Source of the DNA: an uncultured Butyrivibrio sp.
GTDB taxonomy: Bacteria; Bacillota; Clostridia; Lachnospirales; Lachnospiraceae
NCBI GenBank assembly: GCA_945928575.1
Contig: CAMENP010000006.1
Span: 83,891-147,890 of the forward strand
Direction: 5' to 3'
Length of the DNA: 64,000 nucleotides
The position numbers and the translations under genes are program-made. A model generated the notes under the pieces. It worked only from the letters and a program-made list of their open reading frames with translations, was not told the DNA's origin and did not search any database. Positions within the stretch are counted from its first letter, which is position 1. Each line of letters starts with the position of its first letter. This document shows positions 16,323 through 24,989 of the stretch, in pieces.

Positions 16323-17648
16323 TTAATTTTCGGCAACACCAATTACCAAATCTTTTCCCAGAAGTTTAACAGCACGCACCGTCACGATCGTATTCGGCTT
16401 TATATCCGGCATATCATCAACCGGTATCGCAACCTTGACATAAGTCGGTGTGAATCCCGTCATATAAGCGGTCCCGTCAATCACGTTAACCTCTTCGGTA
16501 AGCACACAGACATCCTGTCCGATATATTTCTCCCGGTATTGTGTTGAAAGTTCTTCATCGAGTTCAAGCAGTTTATCGCTTCTTGCACTCTTGACCTGCT
16601 CATCTATCTGATCCGGCATCTTGTCCGCCATTGTTCCCTTACGCCTGGAATATTTAAAAACATGAAGTTCATAAAATTTAATCTGCTTAAGATATTCATA
16701 AGTTACATTAAATTCTTCTTCCGTCTCTCCCGGAAAACCGACGATTACATCCGTCGTTATTGCCGGATTGTCAAAATATCTTCGCAATATTCCGACACCT
16801 TCCGCAAATTCTTCGGTCGTATACTTTCTGTTCATACGGACAAGCGTGGCATCACATCCGCTCTGAAGCGAGAGGTGAAAATGCGGGCATATTTTTTCGC
16901 ATGCAGCGAGCCTTTTTGCAAATTCTTCGGTAACTATACGCGGTTCAAGGGAACCGAGTCTTATCCGCTTAATTCCTTCTATTGCGTTTATCATTTCGAT
17001 TATGTCAATAAGTCCCGGAGCATCATCGCCCATATCAAGTCCGTATGAAGAAAGATGTATTCCGGTAAGCACCACCTCAGCGCAGCCCTTCCGTGCCAGT
17101 GAGGATACTTCGTTAAAAATATCGTCTTTCCGCCTGCTTCTTATCCGCCCGCGCACATAAGGAATTATACAATATGTGCAGAAGCGGTTACATCCGTCCT
17201 GTATCTTGACGTATGCCCTGGTATGCTCCATGGGAGCTTCCATAAACATATCATCAAAAGCCGTAACTTTATTTATATCGGCATGTGTATGTTTTTCTTC
17301 ACACACATCCGCAAAATAGCTGTCAAGAATTTCCACCAGATGGCTTTTCTCATTATTGCCTATTGCTATATCCACATCTTCATCAACATTGTCTCCGGCT
17401 GCTTCCACATAACACCCGGTGGCGGCAACTATTGCATCGGGATTTAGTTTCTTGGCCTTATGAATCATCTGTCTCGACTTGCGGTCGGCAATATTGGTTA
17501 CGCTGCAGGTATTTATTATATATACATCCGCCGGTTCCTTTCCGAATTCCACGATTTCATAACCGGCCTCTTCCATCATCTGCTGCATAACCTGTGTTTC
17601 ATATGAATTTACCTTACACCCAAGATTATGTAACGCACATTTTCTCAT
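16323..17648 (-). CDS. mtaB: tRNA t6A37 methylthiotransferase MtaB
   Basis: This 441-residue radical SAM enzyme adds a methylthio group to t6A37 in tRNAs reading ANN codons. Domains in order are the N-terminal UPF0004 cluster domain (HNLGCKVNSYETQVM, NTCSVTNIAD, ATGCYVE), the radical SAM core with IQDGCNRFCTYCIIPYVRGR and QSGCDATLVRMNRKYT, and the C-terminal TRAM domain. The KVNSYE form identifies MtaB rather than MiaB or RimO. It leads the long minus-strand run into ireB. Confidence 0.93.
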   Translation of the reverse strand: MRKCALHNLGCKVNSYETQVMQQMMEEAGYEIVEFGKEPADVYIINTCSVTNIADRKSRQMIHKAKKLNPDAIVAATGCYVEAAGDNVDEDVDIAIGNNEKSHLVEILDSYFADVCEEKHTHADINKVTAFDDMFMEAPMEHTRAYVKIQDGCNRFCTYCIIPYVRGRIRSRRKDDIFNEVSSLARKGCAEVVLTGIHLSSYGLDMGDDAPGLIDIIEMINAIEGIKRIRLGSLEPRIVTEEFAKRLAACEKICPHFHLSLQSGCDATLVRMNRKYTTEEFAEGVGILRRYFDNPAITTDVIVGFPGETEEEFNVTYEYLKQIKFYELHVFKYSRRKGTMADKMPDQIDEQVKSARSDKLLELDEELSTQYREKYIGQDVCVLTEEVNVIDGTAYMTGFTPTYVKVAIPVDDMPDIKPNTIVTVRAVKLLGKDLVIGVAEN

Positions 17649-17697
17649 TTTCGGTATTTCTCCTAATAAATCAATTTATTTTTGTGCAATTAAAACA

Positions 17698-17726
17698 TTG
17701 ACATTATTGAATCTTAATTGTACTAT
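17698..17726 (+). promoter_or_regulatory. Promoter of the HPr-like gene
   Basis: A perfect TTGACA (17698-17703) is followed after exactly 17 bases by TACTAT (17721-17726). The predicted start at about 17733 gives a leader of about 45 bases. Confidence 0.75.
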
Positions 17727-17730
17727 GTAC

Positions 17731-17755
17731 TTAACAAAATTTTAAAATTTGTTAA
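17731..17755. promoter_or_regulatory. Inverted repeat at the start of the HPr-like transcript
   Basis: TTAACAAA (17731-17738) and TTTGTTAA (17748-17755) are perfect 8-base arms around a 9-base AT-only centre. They lie directly over the predicted transcription start. The position fits a repressor operator or a weak 5' leader hairpin; no regulator can be named. Confidence 0.4.
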
Positions 17756-17777
17756 ATTTCAGAGGAGGTACTTTATT

Positions 17778-18005
17778 ATGAAGTCAGTTGAGATTTCTTT
17801 AAACTCTATCGACAAAGTTAAATCTTTTGTAAATGAAATTGCTAAATTTGACAGCGATTTCGATTTAGTATCAGGAAGATATGTAATTGATGCAAAGTCA
17901 ATCATGGGAATTTTCAGCCTTGATTTATCAAAGCCTATTACACTTAACATCCATGCTGAGGATGATGCAGCAATTCTTGAAGCATTAAAGCCATATCTCG
18001 TATAA
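17778..18005 (+). CDS. HPr-like protein lacking the phosphotransfer histidine
   Basis: This 75-residue protein aligns along its length with HPr of the phosphotransferase system. The regulatory serine motif KSIMG, where HPr kinase acts on Ser46, is kept. The HARP segment containing His15 is replaced by NSIDKVKSF. It therefore cannot relay phosphate from PEP in the normal way. B. subtilis Crh is a known precedent: it lacks the His, keeps the Ser, and acts with CcpA in carbon catabolite control. The ATG at 17778 was chosen for its strong AGAGGAGG site. It stands alone between a strong promoter and a terminator. Confidence 0.8.
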   Translation: MKSVEISLNSIDKVKSFVNEIAKFDSDFDLVSGRYVIDAKSIMGIFSLDLSKPITLNIHAEDDAAILEALKPYLV

Positions 18006-18045
18006 TACATCGCCGGGGATACCGGCACATCGTTAGAGATTATTG

Positions 18046-18075
18046 CCCGGAGCTTAACGCTCCGGGTATTTTTTA
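18046..18075. terminator. Bidirectional terminator between HPr-like gene and thiI
   Basis: CCCGGAGC (18046-18053) and GCTCCGGG (18059-18066) pair perfectly around a 5-base loop, followed by a T-rich run on the plus strand. It serves the plus-strand gene and, less clearly, the converging thiI. Confidence 0.85.
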
Positions 18076-18082
18076 TTTCGGA

Positions 18083-19261
18083 TCAATCGATCCAAAGTGT
18101 TTCAGTCGTCTCAATTGCTGTCTGCACCAGTTCATCTATCTTCTCTCTGAGTTTAAGTTCGGATCTCTTAATAGCCTTAAGATTAGGTTTGGTAACCGGA
18201 TGCTTTGCGACGAAAATCGTACAGCAGTCTTCAAAAGGAAGTATCGATGTCTCAAATGTTCCTATTTTCTCCGATATATCGATAATCTCCTGCTTATCGA
18301 ATCCGATGAGCGGACGAAGTACCGGAAGTGTACACACTTCGTTGGTTACGGCAAGTGAATGCATTGTCTGGCTTGCAACCTGACCGATGCTCTCGCCTGT
18401 TATAAGTCCAAGCGACTCTTCTTTAAGAGCAAAATGTTCTGCTATTTTCATCATGTATCTTCTCATTATGATCGTAAGTTCATCATGCGGGCACTGATCA
18501 TAAATGTATAACTGTATGTCCGTAAAATTGACAATATGAAGATTAATCGGTCCGGAATATACCGCTACAAGCTTAGCGAGGTCTATAACCTTCTGCTTGG
18601 CCCTTTCACTTGTATATGGAGGTGCGTGGAAATATACAGCATCAATTATTACACCTCTTTTGGCAATCATATATCCAGCAACCGGACTGTCAATTCCTCC
18701 CGAAAGAAGAAGTGTTGCTTTTCCGTTGGTTCCTACCGGCATTCCGCCCGGACCCGGTATAAATTCGGAATAAATATTGATTTTGTTGCGGATTTCGACA
18801 TTAAGTTCAATGTCCGGCTTATGGACATCTACTTTCATCTGCGGGATCGCATCAAGAATTTTCTCGCCAAGATCCATATTTATCTCCATGGAGTTAAGCG
18901 GATAATTCTTTCGTGCACGCCTTGCCCTAACCTTAAAAGTCATCTCTTTGCCCTTATAGACATCTTTAAGATATTTAACAGTCTGTTCCGCAAGATCATC
19001 AAATCCATTGTCCTCTATCTGCATCATCGGGCATATCCACAATATACCGAATACGGTCTTTAACTTGGCAACAGCCTCGTCATAATCAAAATCCGTATCA
19101 CATTCCACATAGATTCTTCCCTGTTCTTTGCTGACAACAAACTGTCCGTCTATCTTCTTAAGCGCACGTCTTATCTGTCTGCAGAGCGCATCTTCAAAAA
19201 GATACCTGTTCTTTCCTTTGGTGCCGATTTCACCATACTTAATTAAAAAAGCTTTGTACAT
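18083..19261 (-). CDS. thiI: tRNA 4-thiouridine synthetase ThiI
   Basis: This 392-residue protein adenylates U8 of tRNA for sulphur transfer and may also serve thiamine thiazole synthesis. In order it has a ferredoxin-like N-terminal region, a THUMP domain (to about residue 165) and a PP-loop domain with LLLSGGIDSPVAGYM. LITGESIGQVASQT and DCCTIFVAKHPVTKP follow. No C-terminal rhodanese domain is present, as in Bacillus-type ThiI, so sulphur presumably comes straight from a dedicated cysteine desulfurase. That enzyme is encoded directly upstream. Confidence 0.93.
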   Translation of the reverse strand: MYKAFLIKYGEIGTKGKNRYLFEDALCRQIRRALKKIDGQFVVSKEQGRIYVECDTDFDYDEAVAKLKTVFGILWICPMMQIEDNGFDDLAEQTVKYLKDVYKGKEMTFKVRARRARKNYPLNSMEINMDLGEKILDAIPQMKVDVHKPDIELNVEIRNKINIYSEFIPGPGGMPVGTNGKATLLLSGGIDSPVAGYMIAKRGVIIDAVYFHAPPYTSERAKQKVIDLAKLVAVYSGPINLHIVNFTDIQLYIYDQCPHDELTIIMRRYMMKIAEHFALKEESLGLITGESIGQVASQTMHSLAVTNEVCTLPVLRPLIGFDKQEIIDISEKIGTFETSILPFEDCCTIFVAKHPVTKPNLKAIKRSELKLREKIDELVQTAIETTETLWID

Positions 19262-19283
19262 GTTAAATCCTCTTTGATATATT

Positions 19284-20441
19284 TTATCTCGGTCTGTATT
19301 TTCTTAAAACCGGGAGAAGTTCTTTAATAGCGTTTATTGTATATTCAAGTTCCTCTTTCGTGGTAAACACTGAGAAGCTGAATCGCAGTGTTGCATATAA
19401 GAGTTCATTCTTAACTCCTATTGTCTTGAGCGTGCTGCTCAGAGACGGTTTATTTGACGAACATGCACTGCCCGAAGATATGTATATTCCCTTATCTTCA
19501 AGTGCATGTAGAAGGACCTCGCTCTTGGTAATTCCTTCAAAGCTTACGCTCACAACATGCGGTGCCGAGTCGCGTCCCGTAAGGCCGTTTACCGTTGCAC
19601 CTTCTATACCGGAGATTTCGTTGACAAAATACTTCTTAAGCTCGTAAAGTCTGTCCACATCTTCATCGAATTTATCGTACAATTCTTTGGCTGCCATAGC
19701 CATTCCGGCTATTCCCGGCACATTCTCCGTTCCGGAACGCATGCCTTTCTGCTGTCCTCCTCCCAATGCAATCGGCTGTATTTTGGTCTTATCTTTGATA
19801 AAAATCGCGCCAACGCCTTTTGGGCCGTGAATTTTGTGACTGCTCATCGTCAGCATATCAATATTTTCCTTATACGGATGAATCCTGAATTTGCCAAAAG
19901 CCTGAACCGCATCCACATGAAAAAGAATGTTTTTGTTGTATTCTTTGATAATTTGTCCAAGTTCCGAAATCGGTTCTATTGCTCCGATCTCATTATTTAC
20001 ATACATAACGGATACAAGAATCGTATCATTCCTCAGTGCCGCTTTAAGTGTATCAGGTTCTACCTGTCCCGCAGCATTCACGGGAAGATATGTGACCTCA
20101 AAACCGTTTTTCTCAAGAAAAGCACAGCTCTCAAGCACAGCCGGATGCTCTATCACCGTTGTGATTATGTGCTTTCCGCGCCTTTTACCGGCAAGAGCGG
20201 CTCCGATAATTGCCATATTGTCGCCTTCGGTTCCGCCGGATGTGAAAAATATTTCTTTCTCACTCACTTTAAGGATTCCTGCAAAAATCTCTTTGGCCTC
20301 ACGAAGATACCGTTCTGCCTGCACTCCCTTTATATGCATTGACGAAGGATTTCCGTAATCCTTGGTCATTATTTCGTACATTAATTTCGCAACTTCCGGT
20401 CTTACCATTGTAGTTGCTGAATTATCCAGATAAATTTCCAT
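19284..20441 (-). CDS. Cysteine desulfurase (NifS/IscS family)
   Basis: This 385-residue PLP enzyme takes sulphur from cysteine for tRNA thiolation or iron-sulphur assembly. Landmarks are the N-terminal YLDNSATT, FTSGGTEGDNMAI, HVDAVQAFGKF, the PLP lysine in SSHKIHGPKGVG, GGGQQKGMRSGTENVP, and the catalytic cysteine in SSGSACSS. The following gene is thiI, as with nifZ-thiI in Bacillus. Donation of sulphur to ThiI is therefore the likeliest role, though general iron-sulphur supply is possible. Confidence 0.92.
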   Translation of the reverse strand: MEIYLDNSATTMVRPEVAKLMYEIMTKDYGNPSSMHIKGVQAERYLREAKEIFAGILKVSEKEIFFTSGGTEGDNMAIIGAALAGKRRGKHIITTVIEHPAVLESCAFLEKNGFEVTYLPVNAAGQVEPDTLKAALRNDTILVSVMYVNNEIGAIEPISELGQIIKEYNKNILFHVDAVQAFGKFRIHPYKENIDMLTMSSHKIHGPKGVGAIFIKDKTKIQPIALGGGQQKGMRSGTENVPGIAGMAMAAKELYDKFDEDVDRLYELKKYFVNEISGIEGATVNGLTGRDSAPHVVSVSFEGITKSEVLLHALEDKGIYISSGSACSSNKPSLSSTLKTIGVKNELLYATLRFSFSVFTTKEELEYTINAIKELLPVLRKYRPR

Positions 20442-20450
20442 TCCGTGCTC

Positions 20451-21194
20451 CTAAACTTCTTCAAGATGATACATCAATATTGACATAATTGCAAGTCCGG
20501 CAGTTTCTGTTCTTAAAATTCTTCTGCCAAGTGATATTGACTGCATGCCTGCATCAACGGCCTTTTCAACTTCAGACAGATCGAATCCGCCCTCCGGTCC
20601 GATAAAAACCGCGACTTTCATCCCCGGTTTAACGGATTCTATGGCGCGTTTCGATGCCTCCATGCCTTCAGCCAGTTCATAAGGGATAATACCGTTCATT
20701 GCATTATCATTTACATATTTAATGGCATTGCCAAAAGTCATCACATCCATAATCTCCGGAATGACGCTGCGCCCGCTCTGCTTTGCGGCGCTTTCACTGA
20801 TTGCCTGCCACCTCTTTATCTTAGCGGCAGACTTCTTATCGTCAAGTTTAACAACGCAGCGTTTCATTGCAACCGGTATTACGGCATGCACTCCCAGTTC
20901 AACGCATTTCTGGATAATAAGTTCCATCTTATCGCCTTTGGGAAGTCCCTGAAACAGATATATATCTGCCGGAAGTTCCCTGTCGGCTTCTATTTCATTA
21001 ACAATATCAAGACAGACTTTATCATCCGCATATTCCCTTACCGAACATACATAATCCTTGTTATTGCCACCTGTGACAATTAATTTATCGCCGCGGCGCA
21101 TACGAAGTACATTTCTGATATGATTTACATCATTTCCGTCTATTATTATGGTGTCGTCCGATATATTTTCTGACTTGCCGAAGAATCTGTTCAT
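20451..21194 (-). CDS. rsmE: 16S rRNA m3U1498 methyltransferase RsmE
   Basis: This 247-residue SPOUT-family protein begins MNRFFGKSE with a PUA-like domain and RNVLRMRRGDKLIV. The knot region contains GLPKGDKMELIIQKCVELGVHAVIPV, AAKQSGRSVIPE, and the SAM-binding VAVFIGPEGGFDLSEVE followed by SLGRRILRTETAGLAIMSIL. The ATG at 21194 is chosen because it gives the usual N-terminus and overlaps the prmA stop by 4 bases. The prmA-rsmE pair is conserved in Firmicutes. Confidence 0.93.
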   Translation of the reverse strand: MNRFFGKSENISDDTIIIDGNDVNHIRNVLRMRRGDKLIVTGGNNKDYVCSVREYADDKVCLDIVNEIEADRELPADIYLFQGLPKGDKMELIIQKCVELGVHAVIPVAMKRCVVKLDDKKSAAKIKRWQAISESAAKQSGRSVIPEIMDVMTFGNAIKYVNDNAMNGIIPYELAEGMEASKRAIESVKPGMKVAVFIGPEGGFDLSEVEKAVDAGMQSISLGRRILRTETAGLAIMSILMYHLEEV

Positions 21195-22186
21195 GAACGG
21201 CTCACCTTTCTCGCCGTAACAGATACCCACTCGCCCTGATACGTCGTCTCAAGGATTTCAAAATCCTTATTGGCTTCAAATGCCTCTTTCACCGCATTTT
21301 CCTTCATATCAATGATTCCGGAGGTTATTATAACCGCACCTTCCTTCATATGGACAGCAATTTCTCCGAGTAAAGGAATGATTATATCTGCAAGGATGTT
21401 GGCTGTAACTATATCGTATTTGTTATAACCGGCATAATTCTGCGTTTTGATATCATCAATTATATTACCTTCTATGACTTCGTATTTATCGGCAGTTATA
21501 CCGTTGGCTTCCATATTCTCGCGTGTTGCGATAATGGCATTATCATCAAGGTCGGTTCCGAGGACATGTCCTGCGCCGAGCTTGATGCCTATTACAGACA
21601 AAATTCCGCTTCCGGTTCCCACATCAAGCAGCTCGTCACCTGCCTTAATGTATTTCTCCATCTGCTTAATGACAAGCTGTGTTGTCTCATGTGATCCCGT
21701 TCCGAATGCTGTGCCCGGATCAATATCGACCACCATGCGGCCTTCCATTCCATCCGGAACCGTCTCCCATGTAGGCTTGATTACGATATCTCCGACAGCA
21801 AAAGGTTTAAAATACTGTTTCCAGTTATTAATCCAGTCCTTATCTTCAGTTTCGTCTTCCGCAATCGTTCCCTCGCCGACATCTACATAACCCTTAAGGT
21901 CACGGAGTCCTGCCGAAATCTTGTCAAACATATCCGGCTCGTTCTCAATTCCTTCAGGGAAATGCACTCCGTCATTATCTTCTTCGAGGAAGAAACTTAC
22001 TTTGCCTATTCCTTCGTCAGGCGGAAGCTCCGGCAGGAAATCAACGAACATAGCTTTGGTGTCTTCCTCTGTAAGCTGGATGTTATCTTCTATCTGCACA
22101 CCTTCCATTCCGAGTTCGGTAAGCATGTAACTTACCAGATCTTCTGCCTCGGTTGTGGTTGTAATTGTATATTTTTTCCATTTCAT
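21191..22186 (-). CDS. prmA: Ribosomal protein L11 methyltransferase PrmA
   Basis: This 331-residue enzyme trimethylates ribosomal protein L11. The N-terminal substrate domain is followed by DWINNWKQYFKPFAVGDIVIKPTWE, the family marker, and DPGTAFGTGSHETTQ. The SAM motif LLDVGTGSGILSVIGIKLGAGHVLGTD and VTANILADIIIPL come next. It is slightly longer than typical because of an acidic segment near residues 70-115. The gene starts shortly after the M18 aminopeptidase and overlaps rsmE. Confidence 0.93.
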   Translation of the reverse strand: MKWKKYTITTTTEAEDLVSYMLTELGMEGVQIEDNIQLTEEDTKAMFVDFLPELPPDEGIGKVSFFLEEDNDGVHFPEGIENEPDMFDKISAGLRDLKGYVDVGEGTIAEDETEDKDWINNWKQYFKPFAVGDIVIKPTWETVPDGMEGRMVVDIDPGTAFGTGSHETTQLVIKQMEKYIKAGDELLDVGTGSGILSVIGIKLGAGHVLGTDLDDNAIIATRENMEANGITADKYEVIEGNIIDDIKTQNYAGYNKYDIVTANILADIIIPLLGEIAVHMKEGAVIITSGIIDMKENAVKEAFEANKDFEILETTYQGEWVSVTARKVSRS

Positions 22187-22206
22187 AACATAATTCTCCG
22201 TGCTGT

Positions 22207-23607
22207 CTATTTAAGAAATGCCTTATATCCGCGCATGGTCTCATAAATATCAATCTTGCTGGTAACTTCATAAGGCGCATGCATATTCTGTACGGCAACA
22301 CCGCAATCCATAACATTCATTCCGTAATTGGCAAGAATGTATGCTATTGTTCCGCCGCCGCCCGCATCAACTTTACCGAGTTCCGACATCTGATATGCAA
22401 CACCGTCTCTTTCCATGGCTGCTCTTACATAAGCAACATATTCCGCGTTGGCATCATTGCTTCCGGATTTGCCTCTTGAGCCCGTGAACTTATTAAATAC
22501 AATACCTCTTCCGAAATATGAGGTGTTCTTTTTCTCAAATACAGACGGATAATTCGGGTCATATGCCGCATTGACATCCGATGAAAGCATAACAGAATTC
22601 GTCATTGCCCTTCTGAGAGTCAGATCATTATATCCTTCAAGTCTGTCGATAAGTTCTGCCACCATATTCTCAAAGAATTTGGAATGCATACCTGTTGCAC
22701 CGACACTTCCTATCTCTTCCTTATCAACAAGGAGACATGCTGTTGTCTTATCCGGATTCTCTATATCAAGCATAGCCATGAGAGATGTATACGCACATAC
22801 CCTGTCATCCTGTCCGTATCCCATGATCATACTGTTATCAATGCCCATATTACGCGCAGGTCCGGCAGGAACCGCCTCTAACTCTGCCGACATAAAATCT
22901 TCTTCTTTAAAACCGTATTTTTTCTGGAGAAGCTTAAGAATATATGCCTTGCTCTTTTCTTTCTCTTCACCGGCTTCTTCGTCTTTCTTCTTTCCGCTGC
23001 CCATCGGCATGCTTCCGACAAGAATGTCAAGTGCCTCACCTTCAACGACTTTAGCACCCTTCTTCTCCATCTGTTCCGCAGCAAGATGGATAAGCAGATC
23101 CGAAACTCCGACTACCGGGTCATCCATATCTTCACCTATGACAACGTTAATTTTCTTGCCGCCCGTGAGAACAACGACCCCGTGCAATGCAAGCGGAATT
23201 GCGGTCCACTGGTATTTCTTGATTCCGCCGTAATAATGTGTATCAAGTAATACAAGTTCTTCATCCTGATAAAGCGGATTCTGTTTTACATCAAGTCTCG
23301 GGGAATCAATATGCGCACCGAGGATTTTCATTCCGTTTTCCATCGGTTCCCTGCCTACATTAAAAAGCACAAGTGCTTTACCCATATTGCAGGCGTATAC
23401 CTTATCTCCGGCTTTAAGCTTTCCGCCTTCCTTAATAATATCATTCAGATCTTTGTATCCGTGCTCTTTTGCAAGTTCAATGCTCCTTGCCGCACATTCT
23501 CTCTCTGTTTTGCAGGATGAGATAAATTGTCTGTATCCTTCACAAAACTCCATTACTTTATTGATTTTTTTCTTGTCGCATCCGGCCCATGCATTCTCAC
23601 GTACCAT
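22207..23607 (-). CDS. M18 family aminopeptidase
   Basis: This 466-residue metallopeptidase removes N-terminal residues from peptides, usually acidic ones in this family. The zinc-binding and dimerisation landmarks are ILGAHIDSPRLDVKQNPLY, LLDTHYYGGIKKYQW, DNSMIMGYGQDDRVCAYTSL, VDKEEIGSVGATGMHSKF and the late His in MHAPYEVTSKIDIYE. A Lys/Glu-rich insert near residues 205-225 is unusual looking but common in clostridial members. It lies between scpB and prmA in the same direction. Confidence 0.88.
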   Translation of the reverse strand: MVRENAWAGCDKKKINKVMEFCEGYRQFISSCKTERECAARSIELAKEHGYKDLNDIIKEGGKLKAGDKVYACNMGKALVLFNVGREPMENGMKILGAHIDSPRLDVKQNPLYQDEELVLLDTHYYGGIKKYQWTAIPLALHGVVVLTGGKKINVVIGEDMDDPVVGVSDLLIHLAAEQMEKKGAKVVEGEALDILVGSMPMGSGKKKDEEAGEEKEKSKAYILKLLQKKYGFKEEDFMSAELEAVPAGPARNMGIDNSMIMGYGQDDRVCAYTSLMAMLDIENPDKTTACLLVDKEEIGSVGATGMHSKFFENMVAELIDRLEGYNDLTLRRAMTNSVMLSSDVNAAYDPNYPSVFEKKNTSYFGRGIVFNKFTGSRGKSGSNDANAEYVAYVRAAMERDGVAYQMSELGKVDAGGGGTIAYILANYGMNVMDCGVAVQNMHAPYEVTSKIDIYETMRGYKAFLK

Positions 23608-23632
23608 AATAATGCCTCCTTAAAATATCTTA

Positions 23633-24208
23633 TTATATATCTAATTCAAGCTGGCTTTCCTGCTCTGCTTCCAATTTAAAATCAGCAATCATCTCAGGGC
23701 TTAACTCCGGCAGATCCTCAACTGATGACAAACCGAAACTTCTTAAGAATTCTTCCGTCGTGCCAAACAGAATAGGTCTTCCCGGTGCATCGAGTCTTCC
23801 GAGTTCGGTAATCAGATTATATTCAAGGAGCTTATTTACAGCATAATCGCTCTTTACTCCTCTTATCTGTTCAACTTCAAGTCTGGTTACCGGCTGTTTA
23901 TATGCTATTATTGACAATGTCTCCAACGCCGAATCCGTAAGTGTGTGTTTCTTAGGCTGTGATACCACACGTATAAGATTATCATAATACTCTTTCTTGG
24001 TACACATCTGGAAACTGTCCTCAAGTTCTATTATGCATATTCCGCGGTCTTTGGCATTGTATTTATCCATCATATTGCGAACAAGACGGCGTGTGGTCTG
24101 CTCGTCCTGTTCAATGGCGGCAGCAAGCTTGGATGTCTCGACCGATGTTCCCATCGTAAAAAGAACCGCCTCTATCGCCGCCTCCATATTACTTATATTC
24201 TGTTCCAT
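23633..24208 (-). CDS. scpB: Segregation and condensation protein B
   Basis: This 191-residue protein consists of two winged-helix domains, as usual for ScpB, the kleisin-binding subunit of SMC condensin. Typical segments are EAAIEAVLFTMGTSVE at the start, ALETLSIIAYKQPVTRLEVEQIRGV, and LGRLDAPGRPILFGTTEEFLRSFGL. It follows scpA with an 8-base gap, the standard operon arrangement. Confidence 0.94.
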   Translation of the reverse strand: MEQNISNMEAAIEAVLFTMGTSVETSKLAAAIEQDEQTTRRLVRNMMDKYNAKDRGICIIELEDSFQMCTKKEYYDNLIRVVSQPKKHTLTDSALETLSIIAYKQPVTRLEVEQIRGVKSDYAVNKLLEYNLITELGRLDAPGRPILFGTTEEFLRSFGLSSVEDLPELSPEMIADFKLEAEQESQLELDI

Positions 24209-24216
24209 ATATTCTC

Positions 24217-24963
24217 CTATTTATCAATAGCACTGATGAGTATATCATCGGTTCTGTGCTCCTGAATAACCGAAATCTGTCCGCCCTTGATCATCTCAAG
24301 TATGACAAGGAATGTAACTATAATCTCCATCTTGGAACTGCTGCTTCCCAGAATCTGCCTGAATGAACACTCCTTATGCCCGCTTATATATTCATGTACA
24401 TATGCGCTGCGTTCCTCAAGATTGACATCCTCTTTCTCAATTCTGCCGAAACGGCTTCGTATAGGATCTATTTTATCCTCACTTCTTCTCATGACTTCGT
24501 TAAAAATCTCACGAAGTTTCACAAGTGTAAGCCCGTCGAGAAGTTCGTTAACATCAACCGGTTCCTCATATTCAAGGATCTCATCCGGAACCGTGGATTC
24601 TTTAAACATCGATTTATCCGCATCCACCTGCATATCCTTAAGTTCATAAGACATATATTTGTACATCTTATATTCAAGGAGTTTCTCAACAAGTTCCTGT
24701 CTCGGGTCCTCTGTCTCTTCCTCCTCTTCTTCAGGCGCCGGCAGAAGCATCCTTGACTTAATATCCAAAAGCATCGCGGCCATAACAAGGAATTCACTGA
24801 CCACATTCAGGTCTTCTTTCTCCATTCCGGCCACATATTCAAGATACTGATCGGTTATCAGCGCGATTGGTATATCATATATATTAACTTTATTCTTATC
24901 TATCAAATGTAGAAGCAAATCAAGCGGTCCTTCAAATGCTTCCAGCTTAACCTCAAGTGCCAT
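24217..24963 (-). CDS. scpA: Segregation and condensation protein A
   Basis: This 248-residue kleisin links the two SMC heads in bacterial condensin. It shows the opening LEAFEGPLDLLLHLIDKNKVNIYDIPIA, then ITDQYLEYV, SEFLVMAAMLLDIKSRMLLP, an acidic linker EEEEEETEDPRQELVEKLLEYK, and a C-terminal winged helix ending VTFLVILEMIKGGQISVIQ. It is followed by scpB. The converging phosphoesterase gene unit lies just upstream in the same direction. Confidence 0.95.
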   Translation of the reverse strand: MALEVKLEAFEGPLDLLLHLIDKNKVNIYDIPIALITDQYLEYVAGMEKEDLNVVSEFLVMAAMLLDIKSRMLLPAPEEEEEETEDPRQELVEKLLEYKMYKYMSYELKDMQVDADKSMFKESTVPDEILEYEEPVDVNELLDGLTLVKLREIFNEVMRRSEDKIDPIRSRFGRIEKEDVNLEERSAYVHEYISGHKECSFRQILGSSSSKMEIIVTFLVILEMIKGGQISVIQEHRTDDILISAIDK

Positions 24964-24989
24964 ATTATCCTCCGAGACTTATCCTACCA

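Noticed and set aside
19557..20342. Long plus-strand open frame opposite the cysteine desulfurase gene
   Set aside because: It has no ribosome-binding site or family resemblance and mirrors codon use of the real minus-strand gene. The same holds for the open frames at 22571-23233, 29644-30417 and 42076-42807.
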